Assembly: GCA_035452965.1 (NCBI GenBank)
Contig: DAOTCE010000025.1
Location: 1 to 64,000, forward strand
DNA: 64,000 bases
Reading direction: 5' to 3'
DNA from: Candidatus Paceibacterota bacterium
Lineage (GTDB): Bacteria > Verrucomicrobiota > Verrucomicrobiia > Limisphaerales > UBA8199
A program made the translations under genes and the position numbers. Position 1 is the stretch's first letter; every line of letters starts with the position of its first letter. Under the pieces are notes generated by a model. The model was not told where the DNA came from. It worked only from the letters and a program-made list of their open reading frames with translations, and did not search any database. This document shows positions 8,840 to 17,519 of the stretch, piece after piece.

Positions 8840-11269
8840 TTATCTGACGCGGGTCTCACTCAGATCCCGGAAAGGTTGTTGCGAACGGTACAGCTCGAGC
8901 CGGTATGGGGCGAACGGCGGCTGGCCGGTCAGATGATACGCCGCCGCCAGGTCACAAGCCAATTGCTGATAGCTGACGGCTTCGGTGAACATGCCAGCTT
9001 CGGCGTAGGCGGCGGCGAGGGTTGCCACATAAGTTGCGTTGGTGCTGCCGGTCAGATTGCAGGCGCGCGTGGCGAGTTCCACCGCCTGGGCGGCGTCCCG
9101 TAAGGCCGAGTTGGCATGGGTCGCGCGAATCCAGGCAAGGTGGTTGAGCCCATCCGCCCAGTCTGGGTCCAGGTCCAATGCAGCGGTGTATTCGTTGACC
9201 GCCTCGCCGGCCCGATTGGAGGCCGAGTAGATGGCCGCAAGGAGCTGATGCGGCTCGGCGTTGGCGGGTTGCAGGCGGGCCACTTCCTTGAGTTGAGATT
9301 CGGCTTCCTGGAGTTTGTTCTGGCTTACGAGTGCCTTGGCCAGGTTCAACCGGGCGTCGAGATTTCCCGGATCAAGCTTCGCGGCGGTGGCGTAATGAGA
9401 CGCGGCGTCGGCGAATTTTTCCTGGAGGAACAATGCGTTGCCGGCGTTGAAGTGGGCCTGGGGGAAGTCCGGTTTGAGGCGCAGGGCGGCCAAGGCATGA
9501 GGGAGCGCAGCCGCGGGGTTGCCCTGGGCGAGGAAAAGGCTGGACAGGTTGTTATGGGCCGGCGCCAGGTTGGGATCGAGGCGCAGCGCCTCAGAGTATT
9601 CAGCCATGGCTTCAGTGACTCGTTGCTGATCCGTCAAGGCAACCGCCAGGTTATAATGGGCCGTGGCGTCCTGAGGGCGCGACCGGACCGCTTGCTGATA
9701 CAGTCGCAAAGAGGCCTCGGAGGTGGTGTTCGTGCTCAGGCGGCTGGCCAGCGAGTTCAGCACCGGAAGGTAGCCTGGGTTGATCTTGACCGCTTCGGCG
9801 AACTGAGCCTCGGCTTCCGACAGGCGGCCGCTGGCGGCCAGTTCTTCGCCCAGTTTGCCGTGCGCGAGGAAATTGTCCTTCGTCACAGCGAGCGCGTGCC
9901 GGAACAACGTCTCCGTGTTCTGCCAGTGCGCGAGCTGCCGTCGGCTGAGGCCGGCGGACAGCAGCAGGAGAATGACGGCGCCAAATGCGAGCATCCTGGC
10001 CGGGCGCGGCCCCCGGCGGGACCATTCGGCCGCCGTCCAGACCAAGCCGAGGAACAGGCCCACCAGCGGGAGGTAGGCGAAGCGGTCCGCCAGGGCTTGC
10101 GCGCCGGCCTGGATCAGCCCGATGGTCGGCACCAGCAAGCCCGTGAACCAGAACCAGCCAACGAAGAGATAGGGACGGCTTCGCGCGGTTCGGACCACCA
10201 GCGCCGTCAGCGCCAGCAGCAGCAGGCCGGAAGCGGCGACAGTCCAGAGGGGCCAGGCGGCCGGGAACGGGTAGAAGACTGCGAGCTTCGCCGGCCAGAG
10301 CGCGTTTCCCAGATAACGAGCATAGGATACCAGGGCGTTTTCGAGACGAAATCCCAGCGACGGACCGGAGCCCGGATCCAGCATCCCCAGGCCGCGATGG
10401 GCTTGAACCGTAATCACGCACGAAGCAGCCGCCAACAGTAGAAAGGGGAGCTTTTCGAGGACCAAACGGCGGATCGGGGCGCGGGGTAGTGGAACCTGGG
10501 CGTGCTGGAAATTGGGGAAGCCCCGGCGGTTAAGGGGCCAGTAGTCGAGCAGCAGCAACGCGAAGGGCAGCGCCACGAGCATCGGCTTGCTCATCAGGCT
10601 CAGGGCGAAGAGGCAGAGCGAGAGAAGATAGAGGATGGAGAATGGAAGATAGGAGGTGGAAGGGCCGGGCGAAAACCTCAAACCTTGAGCCTTGAACTCC
10701 GAATTTCGAGCGTCGGATTTCGGATTTGGCGGCGACTTCTGGCCCTGGTTCCTGGACCTTGTCACATAAGCCGCATAGGCCCAGATCGCCAGCAGTCCGA
10801 AAAGGGTGGCCAGCAGATTCTTCCGTTCGGCCACCCAGGCGACGGTGTCCACTTGCAGCGGGTGGAGGGCGAAGAGCCCCGCCAGCACTGCGCACCGCCA
10901 GAAGGCTCCGGTCATCCGCAGGAACACGAGGAAAAGCAGCGTGGTGTTGAGCAGGTGGAACAACACGTTCATGAGATGATGGCCGGCGGGTTTGAGGCCG
11001 AACACCTGGCAATCCACCATGTGCGAAATCCAGGTCAGCGGATGCCAGTAGGTCCGCTCTCCGTGGAGTCGGCCGAAGGCCCAATTCACTCCCGCCCAGC
11101 TCAGTCCTTTGGAGACGTGTTGGTTTTCAGTGACATAGGAAAGGTCGTCATAATTGATGAATGCGTGGCGGCTGACCGGCCAGTAGACCGCAACGATGGC
11201 AGCCGCCAGCGCCAGGCAGAGCCACGGTTTCGCCGACATGGAATTGACTTTACGGACGGTGGTACGCAT
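8840..11269 (-). CDS. TMTC-like membrane protein with TPR tail (paralogue 3)
   Basis: About 809 residues if the ATG at 11269 is used, which overlaps the upstream paralogue by 20 nt. The next ATG at 11239 (MSAKPWLCLALAAAIVAVYW) lies 11 nt after that stop and is equally plausible. The membrane domain has FINYDDLSYV, WHPLTWISHMVDCQVFG, FALHPLQVDTVAWVAERKNL and SKPMLVALPF. Several positions conserved in the other three differ here (VDTVAWVAERKNL against VESVAWVSERKDV), so it is the most diverged copy. The TPR region covers roughly residues 440-790. The insertion after AAYVTRSRNQ is encoded by GAATTTCG/GGATTTCGGATTT-type repeats (about 10630-10760). It ends YRSQQPFRDLSETRVR, matching the tail of paralogue 1. 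Confidence 0.75.
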   Translation of the reverse strand: MRTTVRKVNSMSAKPWLCLALAAAIVAVYWPVSRHAFINYDDLSYVTENQHVSKGLSWAGVNWAFGRLHGERTYWHPLTWISHMVDCQVFGLKPAGHHLMNVLFHLLNTTLLFLVFLRMTGAFWRCAVLAGLFALHPLQVDTVAWVAERKNLLATLFGLLAIWAYAAYVTRSRNQGQKSPPNPKSDARNSEFKAQGLRFSPGPSTSYLPFSILYLLSLCLFALSLMSKPMLVALPFALLLLDYWPLNRRGFPNFQHAQVPLPRAPIRRLVLEKLPFLLLAAASCVITVQAHRGLGMLDPGSGPSLGFRLENALVSYARYLGNALWPAKLAVFYPFPAAWPLWTVAASGLLLLALTALVVRTARSRPYLFVGWFWFTGLLVPTIGLIQAGAQALADRFAYLPLVGLFLGLVWTAAEWSRRGPRPARMLAFGAVILLLLSAGLSRRQLAHWQNTETLFRHALAVTKDNFLAHGKLGEELAASGRLSEAEAQFAEAVKINPGYLPVLNSLASRLSTNTTSEASLRLYQQAVRSRPQDATAHYNLAVALTDQQRVTEAMAEYSEALRLDPNLAPAHNNLSSLFLAQGNPAAALPHALAALRLKPDFPQAHFNAGNALFLQEKFADAASHYATAAKLDPGNLDARLNLAKALVSQNKLQEAESQLKEVARLQPANAEPHQLLAAIYSASNRAGEAVNEYTAALDLDPDWADGLNHLAWIRATHANSALRDAAQAVELATRACNLTGSTNATYVATLAAAYAEAGMFTEAVSYQQLACDLAAAYHLTGQPPFAPYRLELYRSQQPFRDLSETRVR

Positions 11270-13676
11270 GTCCAGAACGATACACTTCAAGCCGCTGGCG
11301 GAGCGACTCGGCCTGAGCGGTATGGCCTTGAGCGATCGCGAGGTCACAGACTTTTTGTTGCGTGCTCACCGCATCGGCAACTCTTCCAGCCTCGGCATAA
11401 GCGGCCGCCAGCGTGGATAGCATCGATAAATTGGTGCCCCGCGTCAACCGGCAGGCGCGCTCCGCGAGGGGAACGGCCTGAGCGCCGTTGCGCACCTGCG
11501 GATCAGAGTGGGTCGCGAGGAGCCAAGCCAGGTTGTTTTGCACTTCCGGCCATTCCGGATTCAAACGCAGGAGTTCCGCATACTCCCGGGCCTGCTCGCG
11601 GGGGCGGTTTTGAACGGAATACAGCGCCGCCAATACACGATGGGCTTCGATGCAGTCAGGCCTTAAACGCAGGACTTTGCGAAGGTGCGTTTCCGCTGTG
11701 TCGTGCTGCCCCAGGTCTTGAAGGACCTGTGCGCAGTTCAGATGTGCCTCCCAGAAATCCGGGCTGACGGCGGTAGCGGCCTGATAGTGGGCGACTGCTT
11801 GTGCCGGCTTGCCCAGAAGTGTCAGGGCTTTGGCTGCATTAAAATGCCCCATGGGCGAATTCGGATCGAGGCGGAGAGCCGCCAGACCGTGCGTCAATCC
11901 CACATCCGGTTTACCGCAAGCGATGAGATGCGCTGCCAAGTCATTCCGGGTGTCCAGGCAGTCGGGATCGATGGCAATAGCTGCCTCGAAGTGCCTCGTG
12001 GCGTCATTCGATTCGCCCTTTCTGGCCAGAATCCCGGCGAGCAGATAATGAGCGGGCGAGGTTTGCGGATTCTGCGCGAGGGTTCGCTCGAAGAAGGCGG
12101 CTGCTTCTTCGTCTTTTCCGGTCTTCACGAGAAGCCTGCCCATGTCTACGAGCGCCGGGAGGGCATCCGGGTGGATTTGCAGAGCGGTGGCAAGCTCGGC
12201 TCTGGCCTCGTCGTGCCTGCCTTGAGTCAACAGGCCAGAACCAAGCATGCTGTGGGCCAGGAAATTCCCGGAGGTGACTCGCAGCGCATGCCGGCAAAGC
12301 GCTTCGGTACTGCGCCAATGGCTGAGTTGGCGCAGGGTTGCCGTGAGGCAGGCGAGGAGAGCGATTGAACCCAGCACAGCAAGAATGGCTTGCCGACCGC
12401 GCCACCGATGTAGGAGTTCGGATGCCCCCCAGACAACGGCGCAAAACAGCCCTACCAGCGGAAGGTAACCGTAACGGTCTGCCATAGCTTGAGTGCCGGC
12501 CTGGACCAATCCAATTGTCGGCACCAATGTTCCCAGAAACCCAAACCAGCCTACAGCGCAAAAGGGCCGTCGGCGGACTGATATCAGCGCCACTACCGAC
12601 AATGCTAACAAGAGCAGGCCTGCCGACAGTACTGCGCCAGTGCTCCAGTCCTGGCGATAGGGATAGAACATGGTCAGGGAGTGGGGCCAGAATGTCTTGC
12701 CCAGGTAGGAGAGATACGCCATCACCGCGTTGCTGATGCGTTCAAGCATTGGAAACTCCTCCGAAGAGCCAACCGCGCCTCCCCGGCGCTGGGCGATGAG
12801 GGTGACGGTGCACGAGAATGCCGACAGTGCGAAGTAGGGCAGTTTCTCAAGAACCAAGCGCAGTAATAGAGTGGAGGCAGGAGGAGTGTCGCGTGTTGCT
12901 TGTTGGGTGTTGAGTTGGAGGCGGTTGAGAGGCCAGTGATCGAACAATAGCAGAAGGAAGGGGAGTGTTACGAGCATCGGCTTGCTCATCAGGCTCAGGG
13001 CGAATGAGAGGAGGGAGAGAAGGTAGTAAGGCCAGGCTGGAGGCTGGAGGCTGGAGACTGCAGGCTGGAGGATAGGGGATGAGGTGGTGCGTGGTGCGTG
13101 GTGCGTGGCCGGGACTCCCGTGGTTTTGGAATTGGGAGTCTCGCCGCGTGCTGGCGACACTGCGGCGGGGTGGACCCCGCACTTCCGGGCGTAGGCGGCA
13201 TACGTCCAGACTGCCAGCAGACCGAAGAAGGTGCTCAGGACATCTTTGCGTTCGGACACCCAGGCGACGGATTCGACATGGAGGGGGTGGAGGGCGAAGA
13301 GGGCGGCCACAAGCGCGCTGCGCCACAATGCTCCGGTCATTCCCTTGAGCAACAGGAAGAGCAAGAGCGCGTTGGCGGCGTGAATGCCAAGGCTGACGAG
13401 GTGGTGCGGCCCGGGTTTTAGTCCGAAAAGCTGCACGTCAAGCATGTGGGAGAGCCAGGTGAGCGGATGCCAGTTGGCGGCATGGTCCGTTGTGAAAGCC
13501 CAGAGCATGCCTGCCGGCGTCACCCCGCGACGAACGTGAGCATTCCGGGTGACATAGTCCGGATCGTCCAAGTTGATGAACCCGTGCTGTGTCACCGGCC
13601 AGTAGACCACGAAAGTCACGCCAACCAGCAAAGCGCAGACAAGAGCCGGTTGGAAATGTCGGTTTCCGCCCGCCAT
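11250..13676 (-). CDS. TMTC-like membrane protein with TPR tail (paralogue 4)
   Basis: 808 residues from the ATG at 13676; a TTG two codons upstream is less likely. First gene of the array. The membrane domain has FINLDDPDYV, WHPLTWLSHMLDVQLFG, FALHPLHVESVAWVSERKDV and SKPMLVTLPF, then a TPR region from about 440 to 790. The low-complexity insertion (about 13030-13190) shares the pieces THHAPRTTS and SSLQPPAW with paralogue 1, so these two probably come from the most recent duplication or exchange repeats. The 3' end overlaps the next gene, which supports co-transcription. Family knowledge suggests a polytopic glycosyltransferase; this is not proven. Confidence 0.75.
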   Translation of the reverse strand: MAGGNRHFQPALVCALLVGVTFVVYWPVTQHGFINLDDPDYVTRNAHVRRGVTPAGMLWAFTTDHAANWHPLTWLSHMLDVQLFGLKPGPHHLVSLGIHAANALLLFLLLKGMTGALWRSALVAALFALHPLHVESVAWVSERKDVLSTFFGLLAVWTYAAYARKCGVHPAAVSPARGETPNSKTTGVPATHHAPRTTSSPILQPAVSSLQPPAWPYYLLSLLSFALSLMSKPMLVTLPFLLLLFDHWPLNRLQLNTQQATRDTPPASTLLLRLVLEKLPYFALSAFSCTVTLIAQRRGGAVGSSEEFPMLERISNAVMAYLSYLGKTFWPHSLTMFYPYRQDWSTGAVLSAGLLLLALSVVALISVRRRPFCAVGWFGFLGTLVPTIGLVQAGTQAMADRYGYLPLVGLFCAVVWGASELLHRWRGRQAILAVLGSIALLACLTATLRQLSHWRSTEALCRHALRVTSGNFLAHSMLGSGLLTQGRHDEARAELATALQIHPDALPALVDMGRLLVKTGKDEEAAAFFERTLAQNPQTSPAHYLLAGILARKGESNDATRHFEAAIAIDPDCLDTRNDLAAHLIACGKPDVGLTHGLAALRLDPNSPMGHFNAAKALTLLGKPAQAVAHYQAATAVSPDFWEAHLNCAQVLQDLGQHDTAETHLRKVLRLRPDCIEAHRVLAALYSVQNRPREQAREYAELLRLNPEWPEVQNNLAWLLATHSDPQVRNGAQAVPLAERACRLTRGTNLSMLSTLAAAYAEAGRVADAVSTQQKVCDLAIAQGHTAQAESLRQRLEVYRSGHAYHRP

Positions 13677-14046
13677 ACTCAAGCGCAGTCATAATGCAAG
13701 GGCGACGGACCCTGCGCAAGAGGGGAAGGTCTCCTGCTGCTTCCCGCGGGAGCACTCTTCAGCGCATGATCCTGTGACGGCGCTGCCAAGCTGGCTTTGC
13801 AACGGAGGCCTATTACCCGAGAGCAATGAATGGGCAGCAATTGAGTCCGGGTGCTGATCACGGAGGCTCAGCGCGTATGCAAGAAGCTGCCGAAGGCGCG
13901 CGGGCATCCTGCCCGCTTATCTGGCCCGCAACCCGCGAAGCGGGCAAGGCCCGCGCGCCTTCACGCATACGCGCTGAAGGAGGCTAGATGAGGGCCGATT
14001 GGATTTGACCCCGTCCCGCGCGTCCCAATAGCTTGCGCTTGCCAGC
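13677..14046. other. Divergent intergenic region
   Basis: This 370-bp gap separates the minus-strand TMTC-like array from the plus-strand SGNH hydrolase, so promoters for both directions are expected here. I cannot assign either promoter with confidence. The only clear structure is the palindromic element at 13870-13975, listed separately. Confidence 0.5.
13870..13975. repeat. 106-bp palindromic repeat, copy 1
   Basis: The ends are inverted repeats: AGCGCGTATGCAAGAAG at the left and CTTCACGCATACGCGCT at the right. The arms continue inward as GGCGCGCGGGC with GCCCGCGCGCC and CCTGCCCGC with GCGGGCAAGG, so the whole element can fold into one long interrupted hairpin. A second copy with the same ends is at 32354-32461. 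It sits between divergent genes. It resembles a large REP/BIME unit or a non-autonomous element; no coding potential was seen. Confidence 0.7.
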
Positions 14047-15105
14047 ATGAATGTCACCGAACATTGGGGAGATAACCTGATCTACGCGATATTCCTGTCG
14101 CTGCCGCTGTTAAGCGGAGGGTTGCTGCTTTGCCAGGTGCGTTCTTGGGTGCGCGCTGGACGTCCGAGGAAGGGGCCCGTGGTGATCCTGGGCAACTTGA
14201 CATTGCTGGTTTTCCTGTCGGCACTCACTCTTGCCGTTGCGGAAACCTGGCACCGGTTCGGGGTGGATACAACGGACTCGTTTGGTCGCACCCGGATTAA
14301 CATGCGGTGGTTCGAACGGCACTGGAGGTTGAATCAGATGGGATACCGTGACAGCGTGACGGCCTACCTCCTCCAGCGTCCGCCGGGCAAAAGGCGGCTC
14401 AGTTTCCTGGGCGATTCCTTCACTGCTGGCCATGGGGTGGCTGAGGTTGAGGATCGTTTCGCCAACCTGATTCGTAACCGGGGTGGCGACGAGGTCCACG
14501 TTTGGGCCGACCTGGGCTACGACACGGGCCACGCAATCGAACTGGTCCAGAGTCTCATCACCAACAGTTACCAATTTGACCGGGTGATACTGGTGTACAC
14601 TTTGAATGACATAGGCGATCTTTCACCGGAGTGGAGAGCAATGGCCGAGGCGATTCGTTCCGCGCCGCCGCCACCATTCCTGGTCAGGCACAGCTTTTTC
14701 CTGGACACGTGGTATTATCGGCTCCAGGGGCGGCTCAATCCCGACATTTCCAACTACTGCCAGTCTATGCTTCAGTATTACGATGGTCCGCTTTGGGCGC
14801 AGCAAGAGCAGCGGCTCCAGACTTTGCGCCAACTGGTGGAAACCCACGGCGGGCAGTTTTTGGTGGTGACCTTTCCATTCCTCCAACATCTGGGGCCGGC
14901 GTATGAGTTCCGCTCCGTCCACGCCCGGCTGGGAGCCTGCTGGCACGCGCTCGGAGTGCCGCACCTCGACCTCCTGCCCCTTTACGATGCGCACCGCGGC
15001 GAGAGATTGACCGTTAACGGTCATGACGCTCATCCGAATGAGCGCGCCCACGCTTTGGCGGCTGATGCCATCAAGGAATTCATTGAGCGGAACAGCCGGC
15101 AGTAG
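14047..15105 (+). CDS. Membrane-anchored SGNH/GDSL hydrolase
   Basis: 352 residues. Two N-terminal membrane segments (about 10-32 and 48-68) precede a periplasmic or extracellular domain with SGNH hydrolase motifs: GDSFTAGHG (nucleophile Ser, near residue 122), an Asn in YTLNDIGD (block III), and DAHPNERAH near the C-terminus with the catalytic Asp and His. Such enzymes remove or add ester groups such as acetyl on polysaccharides or lipids. It lies directly upstream of a UpxY-like antiterminator and is divergent from the TMTC-like array, so a role in envelope glycan decoration is a reasonable inference. Start: ATG at 14047; no strong ribosome binding site. Confidence 0.75.
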   Translation: MNVTEHWGDNLIYAIFLSLPLLSGGLLLCQVRSWVRAGRPRKGPVVILGNLTLLVFLSALTLAVAETWHRFGVDTTDSFGRTRINMRWFERHWRLNQMGYRDSVTAYLLQRPPGKRRLSFLGDSFTAGHGVAEVEDRFANLIRNRGGDEVHVWADLGYDTGHAIELVQSLITNSYQFDRVILVYTLNDIGDLSPEWRAMAEAIRSAPPPPFLVRHSFFLDTWYYRLQGRLNPDISNYCQSMLQYYDGPLWAQQEQRLQTLRQLVETHGGQFLVVTFPFLQHLGPAYEFRSVHARLGACWHALGVPHLDLLPLYDAHRGERLTVNGHDAHPNERAHALAADAIKEFIERNSRQ

Positions 15106-15352
15106 GGCGCGCCGTTGTGTGCGCGTTTGAGCACTTCCCGAACCCCGCAGTCCAATTTCGCAGCTCGGCGACGAAGCTGGACCAGTCCAGTTGGACGCAG
15201 AAGGCCAGGTTTTCGCGCAAATTAGGATGAGCCACCAGGCACCGGCCATTACGGTACTGCTCCACGGCGGCAAGCAAATCGTGCCTTTTGAGGAGGAATA
15301 GCTGCCGGGCAGTTCGGGCGGAATCCGCCCGTGCCCCACCAGCAAAGGACAC
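15080..15352 (-). pseudogene. Possible small antisense ORF or gene remnant
   Basis: A 90-codon minus-strand frame fills the gap between the SGNH hydrolase and the NusG-like gene. Its middle (LLKRHDLLAAVEQYRNGRCL, then AHPNLRENLAFCVQLDWSSF) has a more natural composition than the usual antisense frames nearby, but I do not recognise a family. It overlaps the last 26 bases of the hydrolase gene. It could be a fragment of a former gene or chance. Otherwise 15106-15468 shows nothing. Confidence 0.2.
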
Positions 15353-15468
15353 AGGGCGCCAGCTCCAATTGGTGCGCAGGCAAACAGGACATCAGCGTGC
15401 GCGTTCAATTGCGTCGCGGTCGTAGCTTCGGATTGACATCTTTGGTTTGGGCCAGAATCCTCCGCTCC

Positions 15469-15957
15469 ATGACGGAACTCCGGTGGTTCGTGGCGCATAC
15501 CAAGCCCAGAAGAGAGAAGAAGCTGGTGGAGCATTGCCGGCGGCAGTCTATTGCCGCCACCTTGCCTTGCTACGATTCGGCGCACAAGTATCGGGGCAAG
15601 ACCGTTGTGTTCCAGAAGCCGCTTTTCCCCGGTTACGTCTTTCTGCAGCTGGAGCCGCAGAAGAAGGACTCGGTGCGTCAGAACGATCACGTGGCCAACC
15701 TGCTCGAGGTTTTCGACCAGGAGACCTTTCAACGGCAGTTGCAGGACATTCTGCAGGCCCTGGACGCGAAGGTCGGCGTGCGGCTGGCGCCCGCCATCGG
15801 CGAGGGCATGCGCGTGCGCATCAAGACCGGTCCGCTGCAAGGCATCGAGGGCTGGGTCGAGCAACGCTATGGCATGACCACTGTGCTGTTGCGACTGGAC
15901 TTCATCAACCAGGCGGCTGCTGTCAAGATTGATGCGGACTCGCTCGAGCCGATTTGA
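15469..15957 (+). CDS. UpxY/RfaH-like NusG antiterminator
   Basis: 162 residues from the ATG at 15469. An upstream in-frame start would add 46 residues that do not match the family. The N-terminal NGN domain starts RWFVAHTKPRREKKLVEHC and includes the typical PLFPGYVFLQL; the C-terminal KOW segment is GMRVRIKTGPLQGIEGWVEQ. Specialised NusG paralogues of this type (RfaH, UpxY, LoaP) load onto RNA polymerase to allow transcription through long polysaccharide or secondary-metabolite operons. The housekeeping nusG normally lies next to secE and rplK, which are not here, so this is the specialised type. Its target operon is unknown; the polysaccharide genes at the right end of the window are one candidate. 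Confidence 0.8.
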   Translation: MTELRWFVAHTKPRREKKLVEHCRRQSIAATLPCYDSAHKYRGKTVVFQKPLFPGYVFLQLEPQKKDSVRQNDHVANLLEVFDQETFQRQLQDILQALDAKVGVRLAPAIGEGMRVRIKTGPLQGIEGWVEQRYGMTTVLLRLDFINQAAAVKIDADSLEPI

Positions 15958-16048
15958 GCGCGCACCCCATTCTGCTTGTTAAGAACGTGTCACTAAGATT
16001 CAATAACTCCGAATTGCTCACTGAAGAAGAATCCCGTTTGGTCGTGGC

Positions 16049-17509
16049 ATGATTGACTCGGTCTCAGACAGCGCCGGCGCGGCGCCGGATTTGAAACGCG
16101 CTCCACGACGGAAGCTGCCGGTCGTCCAGGCCGCGAGGGTGGATCGGTTGCCGCCGCACGCGCCCGAAGCCGAGCAGGGCGTCCTGGGCTGCGTACTGCT
16201 CTCGCCCAACGAATGCATGGGCGAGTGCATCGAGAAATTCAAGCACGGCGCCGAAGTCTTCTACGACCTGCGCCACCAGACTATTTTTACCACGCTGGTG
16301 GAGATGTACGACAGCCGTGAAGCGATAGATGTCATTACTCTCCAACAGCGGCTCAAGAACAAGCAGCGGCTCGAGGAAGTCGGCGGCATCCCGTATCTGG
16401 CCTCTCTGCCCGACACGGTGCCTTCGTCGGCCAACCTGAGTTACTACCTGGACATTGTGCAGGAGAAGTTTCTGCTGCGGAAGATGATCCATACCTGCAC
16501 GGAGGTCGTCGGGCGGGTCTATGACTATGAAGGGGACGTGGACGCGCTGATGGATGAGGTGGAGCGCGACATCCTGCGCATCAGTGAATCGCGGGTGCAG
16601 AGCCAGACCACGACGATCAAGGACCTGGTGAAGAAGGCGATCGGCACCATTGAGGATTTTCACCAGCGCCAGGGGGTCCTCACCGGGGTGGCCACGGGTT
16701 TTGTGGACCTGGACAAGATGACCAACGGGTTGCACGGCGGGGAGATGGTGGTGATTGCCGCGCGTCCGAGCATGGGCAAGACGTCGCTGGCGATGAACAT
16801 CGCCGAGCATGCCGCCATCGAGCAGCGGTTGCCGGTCGGCGTGTTCAGCCTGGAGATGACCTCCGATTCGCTCGTGCTGCGCATGCTGTGCTCGCGCTCG
16901 CGGGTGAACCTGCGCAACGTGCGCGAGGGGTTTCTGGCCGAACGCGACTTCCCCAAGCTCACCGGCTCGGCCGGCAAGCTGGCCAACGCTCCGCTGTTCA
17001 TTGACGACTCTTCCGCCCTATCGATCCTCCAGCTCCGCGCCAAGGCGCGCCGGATGGCCCAGCAGCACGGCATCAAGCTTTTCGTGGTTGACTACCTGCA
17101 GTTGCTCCACTCTACTTCGCGCCGTGCGGAAAACCGGCAGCAGGAGATCGCCGATATTTCCAGCGGCATCAAGTCCCTGGCCAAGGAATTGAATGTGCCG
17201 GTTATCGTGCTGAGCCAATTGAACCGGGAGATTGAGCGGGAGAAAGGCCGCCCGCCGCGGCTGTCGGACCTGCGGGAATCGGGCGCGATTGAGCAGGACG
17301 CCGATGTGGTGGGGTTGCTGTACCGGCCCAAGGCCGACGACGACGAAGACGGGTCCGCCGGCGTGGCAGATGAAGACGCGATTCCGATGAACCTGCTGCT
17401 CGCCAAGCAGCGCAATGGCCCGACTGGCGATGTGAATTTGACGTTCCTTAAATCCTATACACGGTTCGAGAGCGCCGCCAAAGTGGGTGACGAAGATGTG
17501 CCAAACTAA
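16049..17509 (+). CDS. dnaB: Replicative DNA helicase DnaB
   Basis: 486 residues, typical for the hexameric replication-fork helicase. After a ~35-residue basic N-terminal extension comes the DnaB N-terminal domain (PPHAPEAEQGVLG, about 40-140). The RecA-like ATPase domain has Walker A ARPSMGKTSLAMN (about 244-256), Walker B VVDYLQLL, SQLNREIE and DLRESGAIEQDADVV. It ends near FLKSYTRFES. The next gene begins 10 bp downstream, or overlaps if an earlier start is used, so the two may be co-transcribed. An acidic insertion (DDDEDGSAGVADED) late in the protein is unusual but lies in a tolerant loop. Confidence 0.95.
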   Translation: MIDSVSDSAGAAPDLKRAPRRKLPVVQAARVDRLPPHAPEAEQGVLGCVLLSPNECMGECIEKFKHGAEVFYDLRHQTIFTTLVEMYDSREAIDVITLQQRLKNKQRLEEVGGIPYLASLPDTVPSSANLSYYLDIVQEKFLLRKMIHTCTEVVGRVYDYEGDVDALMDEVERDILRISESRVQSQTTTIKDLVKKAIGTIEDFHQRQGVLTGVATGFVDLDKMTNGLHGGEMVVIAARPSMGKTSLAMNIAEHAAIEQRLPVGVFSLEMTSDSLVLRMLCSRSRVNLRNVREGFLAERDFPKLTGSAGKLANAPLFIDDSSALSILQLRAKARRMAQQHGIKLFVVDYLQLLHSTSRRAENRQQEIADISSGIKSLAKELNVPVIVLSQLNREIEREKGRPPRLSDLRESGAIEQDADVVGLLYRPKADDDEDGSAGVADEDAIPMNLLLAKQRNGPTGDVNLTFLKSYTRFESAAKVGDEDVPN

Positions 17510-17519
17510 CCGGGCGACG

